Below are positions 13,792-21,725 of a stretch of 33,321 bases of DNA, piece after piece. A program made the translations under genes and the position numbers. Under the pieces are notes generated by a model, which was given only the letters and a program-made list of their open reading frames with translations, was not told where the DNA came from and made no database searches. Position 1 is the first letter of the stretch, and each line of letters begins with the position of its first letter. The stretch covers positions 1 through 33,321 of the forward strand of contig JAKQQP010000175.1 of NCBI GenBank assembly GCA_029564115.1, written 5' to 3'. The DNA is from Candidatus Rifleibacteriota bacterium. GTDB taxonomy: Bacteria; Riflebacteria; Ozemobacteria; Ozemobacterales; Ozemobacteraceae.

Positions 13792-14403
13792 TCAGAATCT
13801 GGTCAAGATGAAGGTTACCCAGCTGATGCCTTCGCGACCGAGGCTGTCTGGCTCCGGTGGTCCTGCTTCAGACGAGAAGCCGTGGTGGTTGAAAAAAGCC
13901 TGCCAGGCTTCTGCTGGCATGATGTTAAAATGCCTGCCGTGCTGGTCGAGGCAATCGCCGTCAATGTCATTTCTTCCAGCGGGCACAGAGACTACTCCTT
14001 TTCCTGACTTTCTGGTGACTCTGGCCAATTCGGAAAGAATGGCAGCCAGTTCGGTGTCGCAAAAGTGCATCAGACAGGCGATACTGAAAAATCCGCCGAT
14101 GCTGTGGTCAGCAAAAGGCAGCGTTGCCGGCAGCCTCACATGAAGCAGGCGGTCTGCCAGCTCAGGATGCAGTTTTTTGGCCTTGCGCAAAAGATTCTGC
14201 GAGCCATCGGTGGCGATGACGTCGTAGCCTGCTGCTGTGAGTCTGGCTGCATCACGGCCAGACCCGCAACCTATTTCCAGAAGCTTTGTGTCAGGTCGGA
14301 AAGTTTCGTTGAGAAGCCGATGCAGAGAATCAAGCGCTGCGCTTTCGTATCGCCTGCTCAACTCATCGGCGTTCTCTTCATAATACTCAACCGTTCGCGC
14401 CAT
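13792..14403 (-). CDS. Class I SAM-dependent methyltransferase
   Basis: This 203-residue protein has a Rossmann methyltransferase fold. Motif I is KLLEIGCGSGRDAARL at about 40-55, the acidic end of strand 2 is VIATDGS, and motif II/III is FADHSIGGFFSIACLMHF. The family is large, so the substrate is unknown. Its ATG shares one base with the ackA stop (TGATG), so translation is coupled to acetate kinase. No arsenic-binding cysteine pattern like that of ArsM is present, so it is not an obvious part of the arsenic genes. Confidence 0.85.
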   Translation of the reverse strand: MARTVEYYEENADELSRRYESAALDSLHRLLNETFRPDTKLLEIGCGSGRDAARLTAAGYDVIATDGSQNLLRKAKKLHPELADRLLHVRLPATLPFADHSIGGFFSIACLMHFCDTELAAILSELARVTRKSGKGVVSVPAGRNDIDGDCLDQHGRHFNIMPAEAWQAFFNHHGFSSEAGPPEPDSLGREGISWVTFILTRF

Positions 14404-15677
14404 CAGTTTTTTTTAATACCGACATTGTAATCGGTGTGTCTGCGTCTGAAACCGTTTTCTTTGCCGTATACCAGGTCGTAGACGTCGATAGCGATCTGCA
14501 ACTCTTCATTAGTGGGAATTACCGCCACGGTTATGGGTGAATATGCCTTTGAGACTATGCCTTCGCGGTTGCCCATTTCTTTATTCAGGGTGAAATCCAT
14601 GAATATACCGAGGTTTTCAAGACGGCGACAGATTCTTTCGCGCATGCGCCAGCCGTTCTGGCCGATGCCGCCAGTGAACACAAGAATATCGACTTTGATC
14701 AGATTGGCGGCGTAGGCGCCAATATACTTGCGCACCCGGTAGGCGTAGCAGTCTATAGCTTCTTTTGCTCGCTCGTTGCCTTCTTCAGCAGCTTTCTCGA
14801 GGTCGCGCATGTCATTGGAAATGCCGGAAAGACCAAGTAATCCGCTTTCTTTGTTGAGAATTTTCATCAGATCTTTTGAAGAAAAGCCTCTTTCCATAAG
14901 AAAACCAAGTATGGCAGGGTCGAGATCGCCTGATCTGGTACCCATAATCATGCCTTCAAGAGGGGTGAAGCCCATCGAAGTGTCTATTGATTTGCCTCTG
15001 GAAATGGCGGTTACCGACCCGCCGTTGCCAAGATGGCAGGAAATGACGTTGGTATTGCTGGGGTGGCGCTTGCAAAGATCGATGGCTCGCGCTGAGACAT
15101 AGCGGTGACTGGTTCCGTGAAAGCCGTAACGTCTGATTTTGAATTCTTCAAAAAATTTGCGGGGCAAGCCGTAAAGATAGGCGTGTGGCGGCATTGTCTG
15201 GTGAAATGCCGTGTCGAAAACAGCGACTTGTGGTATGTCGGGGAGAATTTCGCGGGAGACCTGAATTCCGGTGAGGTTGGGGGGATTGTGCAGCGGCGCC
15301 AGTTCGATGAACTCCTCGATTGCAGCAACGACACTTTCGTCGATGATTACCGAAGACGAATATTTATCGCCACCATGCACCACCCGATGGCCGATACCAG
15401 AAATCTCGGAAATATCCGAAATAATACCGTTTTCAGGGTCTGTCATAGCTCTTGTGACCAGACCAAGAGCTTCTCGGTGATCTTTTATCTTCTGCTCGAT
15501 TACAAGTTTTTTGTCGCCAGAATTCTGTTCGAGACAGCCTCTTTCTTCGCCTATTCTTTCTACCAGGCCTTTGCCGAGGCTTTGTCGATGCGGCATTCTG
15601 ACTACATCATACTTCAGGGAAGAGCTGCCGCAATTAAGCACCAGCACGATTTTTCCAGCGTCTTCTGAATCGATCAT
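14403..15677 (-). CDS. ackA: Acetate kinase
   Basis: This enzyme interconverts acetyl phosphate plus ADP with acetate plus ATP. The 424-residue protein has the ASKHA-fold signatures VLNCGSSSLKYD (13-24), GIGHRVVHGG (94-103), VFDTAFH with Asp155, YGFHGTSHRYVS (184-195) and MGTRSGDLDP with Arg248, followed by LVFTGGIGQNG near the end. All catalytic residues are visible. It is about 20 residues longer than usual, with a short N-terminal lead and a basic tail. SD AAGGAG lies 8 bases before the ATG, and a near-consensus promoter is at 15711-15739. No phosphotransacetylase gene is next to it, which is unusual. Confidence 0.97.
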   Translation of the reverse strand: MIDSEDAGKIVLVLNCGSSSLKYDVVRMPHRQSLGKGLVERIGEERGCLEQNSGDKKLVIEQKIKDHREALGLVTRAMTDPENGIISDISEISGIGHRVVHGGDKYSSSVIIDESVVAAIEEFIELAPLHNPPNLTGIQVSREILPDIPQVAVFDTAFHQTMPPHAYLYGLPRKFFEEFKIRRYGFHGTSHRYVSARAIDLCKRHPSNTNVISCHLGNGGSVTAISRGKSIDTSMGFTPLEGMIMGTRSGDLDPAILGFLMERGFSSKDLMKILNKESGLLGLSGISNDMRDLEKAAEEGNERAKEAIDCYAYRVRKYIGAYAANLIKVDILVFTGGIGQNGWRMRERICRRLENLGIFMDFTLNKEMGNREGIVSKAYSPITVAVIPTNEELQIAIDVYDLVYGKENGFRRRHTDYNVGIKKN

Positions 15678-15710
15678 CTAATTTTCTCCTTGCAATCCTT
15701 GTGCTTTCTT

Positions 15711-15739
15711 GTAATAACTATTTTGCTGCGTTGTGTCAA
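15711..15739 (-). promoter_or_regulatory. Predicted ackA promoter
   Basis: TTGACA (15739-15734), 17 bases, TATTAC (15716-15711) on the minus strand: a near-consensus sigma70 promoter, about 33 bases before the ackA ATG at 15677. Confidence 0.7.
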
Positions 15740-15786
15740 GAAATATGGTTTTTTAAGCTGTGAAAAACTTCTGATCTAATTGTGAT

Positions 15787-15827
15787 GATTGTTGCGGTCT
15801 GACATGGCGATTGTTGCAATCTGATAT
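15787..15827. repeat. Imperfect 19-base tandem direct repeat
   Basis: GATTGTTGCGGTCTGACAT (15787-15805) recurs as GATTGTTGCAATCTGATAT (15809-15827) with three mismatches and a period of 22 bases. It lies between the divergent ackA and DUF3806-like genes, so it may hold paired binding sites for a regulator. Confidence 0.45.
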
Positions 15828-15916
15828 AAAGAGCTGTTTCATATAACTTGTGGTTGCCGGGGCAATCGCTTATTATTTAACACCGTTGTGAAAAAAATAA
15901 AAGAGAGTTCAGACAA

Positions 15917-16360
15917 ATGCAGCCTAAAATTTCCAGTTTTAGCGAAACCGACAGAACGAAACTTGCCCGTAATATAGCTGTAGGGCGAGATTTATGCCTT
16001 GTATTGACCGCCCGAAAAACAGGGAAACCGGACGCCGGCCTGCTCGATGAAGCGTTTCAGACCTGGGCGGCTCTGCCTGCTGCTGGGCGTGCTTCACACG
16101 AAGATCTGGCAAACGGCCTCGGAGCACTTTTTGGCGAAATAATCAAAAATGACTTTGGTTTTAACTGGCAGACAATAACTGATCAGTATGGTTCAGAACC
16201 CGCTCTGATCGACGAGAATACCGGCAGCGTCGTTTTTCCGATCAATGCCGTCTGGAAACGCCTGGAGCCGGAAATCGACAGCCGTGCCTTTTTTGGGCCG
16301 ATGTATGACTCGATTGCCGGGCATCTGAACAAAATAAAAACAGGTGAGAGCGGCATCTAA
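15917..16360 (+). CDS. DUF3806-like hypothetical protein
   Basis: This 147-residue soluble protein has no signal peptide. The central part reads LANGLGALFGEIIKNDFGFN, then WQTITDQYGSEPALIDENTG and SVVFPINAVWKRLEPE. That is the layout of DUF3806 proteins: an acidic N-terminal helical part, a GxxFGE block, a tryptophan, then a phrase ending in FP(I/L). The function of that family is unknown. A weak SD (GAGAG) precedes the ATG. It is transcribed away from ackA, and its end nearly meets the zinc-ribbon gene on the other strand (6-base gap). Confidence 0.65.
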   Translation: MQPKISSFSETDRTKLARNIAVGRDLCLVLTARKTGKPDAGLLDEAFQTWAALPAAGRASHEDLANGLGALFGEIIKNDFGFNWQTITDQYGSEPALIDENTGSVVFPINAVWKRLEPEIDSRAFFGPMYDSIAGHLNKIKTGESGI

Positions 16361-16366
16361 GATCGC

Positions 16367-16798
16367 TCAGCCGTCGTTGCTCTCTTTTTGATCGCAGATT
16401 TGCCAGCCTTTGAAAGATTTCCAGGTGGCAAACAATCTGCTGTCACCATTTTCAATGATTTTAACAGTGCCGCGCCCCGAAATGTCGTAAGACCGGCCAC
16501 AGTTACAGCATAAAACCTTTTTCCCGGCGCGGGTCTCTTCGGGCAGGCAGTCAATGGTTTCTTTGCCGCAAACGCATTTTGGCAGAGGTTTCTGACCCAG
16601 AGAAATTTCGCGTTCGAGCCAGGCCAGACGCTCTATGGCAAAGATCAGCAGCAATGGCAAGATCACCATGCCGGCAATGCCAGCCATGTTGCTATACTGA
16701 GAGCCAATACTGTCGCCGACCCACGCTGCTGCCAGCAGAATAGCCAGAGCAAAAATCTCGTAGATGCTCACGCCTTTACGATTGTTGAAAAGTTGCAT
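16367..16798 (-). CDS. Membrane protein with C-terminal zinc ribbon
   Basis: This 143-residue protein has two N-terminal membrane helices (about 13-28 and 38-55). A cytoplasmic part follows with two Cys pairs, PKCVCGKE (Cys75, Cys77) and VLCCNCGRSYD (Cys97/98, Cys100), spaced like a zinc ribbon. Function is unknown. It stands alone, divergent from the marR operon; its start and the marR operator are 70 bases apart, so MarR could affect it too. I see no family name I can give with confidence. Confidence 0.7.
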   Translation of the reverse strand: MQLFNNRKGVSIYEIFALAILLAAAWVGDSIGSQYSNMAGIAGMVILPLLLIFAIERLAWLEREISLGQKPLPKCVCGKETIDCLPEETRAGKKVLCCNCGRSYDISGRGTVKIIENGDSRLFATWKSFKGWQICDQKESNDG

Positions 16799-16867
16799 GT
16801 CGGCAGTATACCACAGTTTAACTGCTTTTTATGGCAGAGCTTTTCAGCTGCAAAAAAATATGCTAAT

Positions 16868-16887
16868 TTAGTTGCGCATGCAACTAA
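16868..16887 (+). promoter_or_regulatory. MarR operator palindrome
   Basis: TTAGTTGCGCATGCAACTAA is an 8-base perfect inverted repeat with a GCAT centre, 20 bases long overall. It ends 28 bases before the marR start. A possible extended -10 (TG followed by TAATTT at 16864-16869) overlaps its left edge, so binding would block the promoter. Spaced dyads of this type are typical MarR-family sites, indicating autoregulation of the pump operon. Confidence 0.75.
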
Positions 16888-16915
16888 TTGAAGTTTGATA
16901 TTCAAAGGAGAAGTT

Positions 16916-17392
16916 TTGCAGCAGCAATTTCTTGGCAGATGGATAGCCTTGTCTTATCGGGCGACACATGCATTTATGGCAGAACAGCTCAAAAAACTTG
17001 GGATCGGTTATGGGCAGTTTCCGTTTCTGTCTTACCTGAATCGTGTCGGCAGCTCGTCCCAGGAAGAAATTTCCCAGGCTTTGTTTTTCGATAAGGCGAC
17101 TACCGCCAGAGCGATCAAAAAACTCGAAGTTAATGGCTATGTCGTCAGGCGTATTTCTGATCGAGACCACAGGCGATACGAAGTAAAAATAACGCCGAAA
17201 GGTGCTGCTGCTGCCGACGAAATAAGAGCCATTCTCAAAGATTGGAACGAACGTCTTATGTCTGGCTTCTCGCCGCCGGAAAAGGCTTCTGCGATCGACA
17301 TGATGGTAAAAATTGCAGCCAACGCTGCAGATGAAGTGAAAAAAATGCGTGAAACATCAGCTGGAGAGGCTGATGATGGGGGAAGCAAATGA
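16916..17392 (+). CDS. MarR-family transcriptional regulator
   Basis: This 158-residue winged-helix regulator is the first gene of the RND efflux operon. The N-terminal dimer helix is followed by GYGQFPFLSYLNRVG, the helix-turn-helix SSQEEISQALFFDKATTARA, IKKLEVNGYVVR and the wing RISDRDHRRYEVKITPKG. I place the start at TTG 16916, 5 bases after AAGGAG; an upstream in-frame start at 16895 would put the SD inside the gene. The stop overlaps the next start as ATGA. Ligand release from the 16868 palindrome would switch on the pump. Confidence 0.88.
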   Translation: MQQQFLGRWIALSYRATHAFMAEQLKKLGIGYGQFPFLSYLNRVGSSSQEEISQALFFDKATTARAIKKLEVNGYVVRRISDRDHRRYEVKITPKGAAAADEIRAILKDWNERLMSGFSPPEKASAIDMMVKIAANAADEVKKMRETSAGEADDGGSK

Positions 17393-18621
17393 AAAAAATC
17401 GTCATATCTTTTATTGCTGGTATTGCCCTGGTATGGTTGCTGGTCTCGACATTTTTCAGCGACTCAGAGGGGAAATCCGCTGGTGCCCGACGTGGGCCGG
17501 TTGGGGCCGCAGTGGTTGCCGTAGAAGTTGCGCCACTGGTTGCTGGCAGTCTTGTTGACGAAGGCCGTTTTGTTGGTTCGATAGAGTCGGCGACCAAGTT
17601 TATGGTTGCTCCTAAAATTTCCGGGCGCATCAAGAAGCTGCATGTCGACATTGGTGATCAGATCAGCAATGGTGCTATTATCGCCACTCTCGATGATGAA
17701 GAACTCCTTCTCGGGGTTAAGCAGGCTGAAGCCGATCTCGAAATTGCCCGCGCCAACTTCAATGAGAGCGCCGACTTGCTTGAAATTTCGCAGCGCGAAC
17801 TGGAGCGTGTTAAAAAAATGCGGCAGCAGAAAGTTTCTTCTGAAGTAGAAGTGGAAAATGCCGACGCAGCCTATAAGACCCGCCTGGCCAAACATCAGGT
17901 GAACAAAGCTTTGTTGAGTCAGAAAGAGGCGGCGCTGGCTACATCACGACTGAAACTGGCCTATGCCACGGTCGATGCTTCATGGTCGGGTAATTCTGGG
18001 CGGCGCTTCATTGCCGAACGTTTTCAGAACGAAGGAGCCATGATCAATGTGAATTCGGCTATCGTTTCTGTTATCGATATTGCGACCCTCACAGCCGTAA
18101 TAGACGTGGTTGAGCGCGATTATTTCAAAATCAGAACCGGTATGCTTGCTGAGATTGAAACGGCTGCGATACCTGGTCGCATTTTCCCGGCCAGAGTCTC
18201 GAGAATTGCTCCGCTGCTCAATGAAATGTCGCGTCAGGCCCGTATCGAGCTGGAGCTGGGCAATGCTGATCATATGTTGAAACCAGGTATGTTCATTAAG
18301 GCCAGGCTTATCTACGAGCGGCATGATGAGGTGACGATCGCACCTGCTTCGGCCCTGGTCAGGCGCAATGATCTCGAAGGGGTGTTTGTCGCCGATCTTG
18401 AAAAAAACCTCGCAAACTTTGTGCCGATCCAGGTTGGCTTCAGGGAAGGCGCTAAAATCGAGGTTGCTTCTCCGACAATTTCCGGCAATGTTGTTGTTCT
18501 AGGCCATCATCTGCTCGAAGATGGCAGTCAGATCAGACTGCCCGGCAAGGCAGAAGCACCGAAAAAAGGCCCGGCTGCCCAGAAAGGCAACGGGCAGGGC
18601 AAAGGCGGTCAGCAGCGATGA
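17389..18621 (+). CDS. RND efflux membrane-fusion protein (HlyD/AcrA type)
   Basis: This is the periplasmic adaptor of a tripartite pump, 410 residues. An N-terminal signal-anchor (VISFIAGIALVWLLVSTFFS) is followed by the first half of a lipoyl domain (GRFVGSIESATKFMVAPKIS, GRIKKLHVDIGDQISNGAII). A coiled-coil hairpin spans about residues 100-180 (VKQAEADLEIARANFNESAD ... LLSQKEAALATSRLKLAYAT). The second lipoyl half and beta-barrel domains complete it. The tail is Lys/Gly/Gln-rich. It overlaps marR and the RND gene by 4 bases each. Confidence 0.93.
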   Translation: MKKIVISFIAGIALVWLLVSTFFSDSEGKSAGARRGPVGAAVVAVEVAPLVAGSLVDEGRFVGSIESATKFMVAPKISGRIKKLHVDIGDQISNGAIIATLDDEELLLGVKQAEADLEIARANFNESADLLEISQRELERVKKMRQQKVSSEVEVENADAAYKTRLAKHQVNKALLSQKEAALATSRLKLAYATVDASWSGNSGRRFIAERFQNEGAMINVNSAIVSVIDIATLTAVIDVVERDYFKIRTGMLAEIETAAIPGRIFPARVSRIAPLLNEMSRQARIELELGNADHMLKPGMFIKARLIYERHDEVTIAPASALVRRNDLEGVFVADLEKNLANFVPIQVGFREGAKIEVASPTISGNVVVLGHHLLEDGSQIRLPGKAEAPKKGPAAQKGNGQGKGGQQR

Positions 18622-21600
18622 GACTTACGCAGATTTCCATAAATCGCCCCATCGGCGTTACGATGGTCATGTGCATAATCATGATTTTCGGTGGTGTGTC
18701 GCTGTATAAGCTGCCGGTCGATCTCATGCCGGATATAACCTACCCAACAATCACCGTGTCGGCTTCCTACTCGAATGCCAGCCCGACAGAAATCGAAACG
18801 CTGATTACCAGACCGATCGAGCAGGCCATATCTGCCGTGCCCGGCGTCGAGGAAATAAATTCGACATCGCGTGAGGGCAGCAGTCGAGTGCGTGTCTCGT
18901 TCGCCTGGGGAACAGATCTCGATGCGGCCAGCAACGATTTGCGCGATCGTCTCGACCGTATTCTCAACCGTCTGCCCGAAGATGTCGATCGGCCGACCAT
19001 CAGAAAATTCGATGCGGCAGCCATGCCGATTCTCATTATTGGTGCTTCGAGCGATCTCGACCCCGTGCAGATGCTCAATTTGATCGAAGAACAGGTAAAA
19101 TACCGCGTCGAAAGAATTCCAGGAGTGGCTGCCATCGATGTTATGGGCGGCAATCAACGCGAAATACAGATCAACCTCGATGTTGATCGCCTCAAGGCAT
19201 TGAGAATCTCGCCCGATCAGATTATCAGCAGGCTTCGCGCCGAAAACCTCAATCTGCCGGCTGGTATGATTGAGTCAGGCAACTACGAGCTGCGTTTGCG
19301 AACTCCGGGTGAATTCAGAGATGTTTTCGAAATTTCCAGTCTTGTTATCGGTGAAACTGCCGGCAAACAGATTCGTCTGCGTGATGTTGCCGAAGTTCTC
19401 GATCTCTGGGAAAAACGGCGCAGCATTGTCAGAATCAATGGTAAACCCGGTGTGCGCATAATGGTTAACAAGCAGTCCGGCAGCAACACAGTCGCGGTGG
19501 CCGCCGCCGTCAAGAAAGAGATCGACCGAATCAACGAAGAGATTCCTCAGTTACGCCTCAGCGCCATCGTTGATAGTTCGAAATACGTTGAAAGAGCTAT
19601 CAATAACGTCAGTTCTTCAGCATTTTATGGCGGCTTGCTGGCGGTCATCATTTTGCAGATCTTTCTGGGTAACATCACCAGCACTCTTATAATTGCCGTG
19701 GCTATACCGGTTTCAATCATCGCTACCTTCGCTCTGATGTATTATTTCCAGTTCACCCTGAATATAATGTCTCTTGGCGGTCTGGCTCTTGGTATCGGTA
19801 TGCTCGTCGATAACTCGATTGTCGTTCTCGAAAATATTTTTCGTTATCGTGAACAGGGTATGGCCATGGCAAAAGCCGCTGTCAAAGGCGCTTCTGAAGT
19901 CGCCATGCCGGTTCTGGCCAGCACTCTGACTACAGTCGTCATCTTTCTGCCACTGCTTTTTGTCGAGGGTATGACCGGGTTGATGTTCAAACAACTTGCT
20001 TATATCGTTTCTTTTTCGTTGCTGTGTTCGCTGGTAATATCTCTTACGGTTGTGCCGATGATGAGTTCGAGGTTTTTGAGAATGAGCTCGGCTGGTCAGT
20101 ATGGGCTATTCCGAAGAATTTCTGAAGTTCTGATAGGTTTTATCGTTTCGGTGCATTCACGGGCCCTCGAGGCAGTATTGCACCACCGCAAAAAAACAAT
20201 GTTCGCAATGGGAATCCTGATCGCTTTTTCGGTTGCGCTCGCCGGTGGTATTGGCACCGAGTTGATGCCTACGGCTGACGAAGGCGAAGTCAGGGCTACT
20301 ATCGAACTCGAAGAAGGCACCCGTCTCAGCCTTGTTGAAAAAATATTCGTTATGGCCGAAGAGATTATTATAAAAAATGTTGCCGATGCTGAAACCGTTT
20401 TTGTTAACGTTGGCGGCGGCATGGGCGGCGGCGGAGGTGCTCTCAATTCAGGCCAGATAAGGGTTCCCCTCAGAGGAATACCTCAGCGTAAAAAAAGCAG
20501 CGCCCAGATTGCCGCTGAATTGCGCCAGAAACTCAGCGGTTTGCCTGGCGCCGAAGTCAGAACCAGAGCCGGTCAAGGCATGTTCATGATGCGCATGGGC
20601 AGTGGCGATGGCGATAAACTCGAAATGCAGATTCGTGGTTTCGATCTCAAGACTTCTGATGCTGTCGGCGTAGAGGTTGAGCGCCTGCTCAATACGATCG
20701 AGGGCGTAACCGACGTGAAGCTATCACGCGAAAAGGGTGTTCCTGAGCGTATTATTGTCATAGACAGAGCCAGGGCTGCTGACCAGAAGTTGACTATTTC
20801 AAAAATTTCCTCATTTCTTGAAACAATGATGGCAGGCTCGAGCGCAGGCAATCTGCGTGATGGCGGTGACGAATTTCGTATTCTGGTCAAGGCTAGAAAT
20901 GCTGAATTTATGAAACTTGAAGAAGTTTTGAACATGAGTGTCACCAATTCTGCCGGTCAGCAGGTGATGCTGCGTAACGTGGCTCATGTCGAAGAACACC
21001 TGGGCCCGACGCTTATCGAGCGGCGCGACCAGGAAAGAGTTCTCGGAGTTTCCGCTAACGTCGAAGATCGTCCGCTTGGCTTCGTTATCTCAGAAGTGCA
21101 GGAAAAATTGCGCGAGATACCTTTACCCGGAAACTTCAGTATCGTTATGACCGGCGACTACGAAGAGCAGCAGAAGTCTTTTCGCGAGCTGCTCTTCAGC
21201 TTTGTTCTGGCTCTGGTTCTTGTTTATATGGTAATGGCAGTGCAATATGAATCTCTTTATGATCCCGTGATCGTAATGATTACCGTACCTCTGGCTATAA
21301 TAGGTGTTGTTCCGCTTCTTTACATCACCGGGACTACATTCAACATTCAGTCGTTCATTGGTTGTATCATGCTCGGTGGTATCGTCGTCAACAACTCGAT
21401 TCTGCTTGTAGACCACATAAACCTTCGTCGTGAAACAGAACCGGATCTTCTCAAAGCCGTTACTTCTGCTGCCCGCGACCGTTGTCGTCCGATTTTGATG
21501 ACTGCTTTGACTACGAGTCTTGGTATGATGCCTCTGGCTATTGGCCTTGGCGAAGGTGGCGAAATGCAGGCTCCAATGGCTAGAGCCGTTATTGGTGGGC

Positions 21601-21725
21601 TTGTCGGGGCAATATTCGTTACTCTGTTGATCATTCCAATCATTTATGTCGAGTTCGACCTGGCTTTTCGTGGCAAAAGTCGTGACTCTAATTCTTCTGC
21701 AGAGGAAACCGCTGAAAATGTCTAA
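18618..21725 (+). CDS. RND efflux transporter, inner-membrane pump
   Basis: This is the proton-driven pump subunit, 1035 residues, with the family pattern of a first helix (ISINRPIGVTMVMCIIMIFG), a porter domain, helices 2-6, a second porter domain and six more helices. Helix 4 has GMLVDNSIVVLENIF with Asp398 and Asn399; most AcrB-type pumps have two Asp here, so this is the variant with one. The typical PTITVSASYSNASPTEIE and PIEQAISAVPGVEEINS porter signatures are present. A glycine run (NVGGGMGGGGG) near residues 597-607 lies in the second porter domain. Substrate cannot be predicted; drugs or hydrophobic toxicants are likely. Confidence 0.95.
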   Translation: MRLTQISINRPIGVTMVMCIIMIFGGVSLYKLPVDLMPDITYPTITVSASYSNASPTEIETLITRPIEQAISAVPGVEEINSTSREGSSRVRVSFAWGTDLDAASNDLRDRLDRILNRLPEDVDRPTIRKFDAAAMPILIIGASSDLDPVQMLNLIEEQVKYRVERIPGVAAIDVMGGNQREIQINLDVDRLKALRISPDQIISRLRAENLNLPAGMIESGNYELRLRTPGEFRDVFEISSLVIGETAGKQIRLRDVAEVLDLWEKRRSIVRINGKPGVRIMVNKQSGSNTVAVAAAVKKEIDRINEEIPQLRLSAIVDSSKYVERAINNVSSSAFYGGLLAVIILQIFLGNITSTLIIAVAIPVSIIATFALMYYFQFTLNIMSLGGLALGIGMLVDNSIVVLENIFRYREQGMAMAKAAVKGASEVAMPVLASTLTTVVIFLPLLFVEGMTGLMFKQLAYIVSFSLLCSLVISLTVVPMMSSRFLRMSSAGQYGLFRRISEVLIGFIVSVHSRALEAVLHHRKKTMFAMGILIAFSVALAGGIGTELMPTADEGEVRATIELEEGTRLSLVEKIFVMAEEIIIKNVADAETVFVNVGGGMGGGGGALNSGQIRVPLRGIPQRKKSSAQIAAELRQKLSGLPGAEVRTRAGQGMFMMRMGSGDGDKLEMQIRGFDLKTSDAVGVEVERLLNTIEGVTDVKLSREKGVPERIIVIDRARAADQKLTISKISSFLETMMAGSSAGNLRDGGDEFRILVKARNAEFMKLEEVLNMSVTNSAGQQVMLRNVAHVEEHLGPTLIERRDQERVLGVSANVEDRPLGFVISEVQEKLREIPLPGNFSIVMTGDYEEQQKSFRELLFSFVLALVLVYMVMAVQYESLYDPVIVMITVPLAIIGVVPLLYITGTTFNIQSFIGCIMLGGIVVNNSILLVDHINLRRETEPDLLKAVTSAARDRCRPILMTALTTSLGMMPLAIGLGEGGEMQAPMARAVIGGLVGAIFVTLLIIPIIYVEFDLAFRGKSRDSNSSAEETAENV

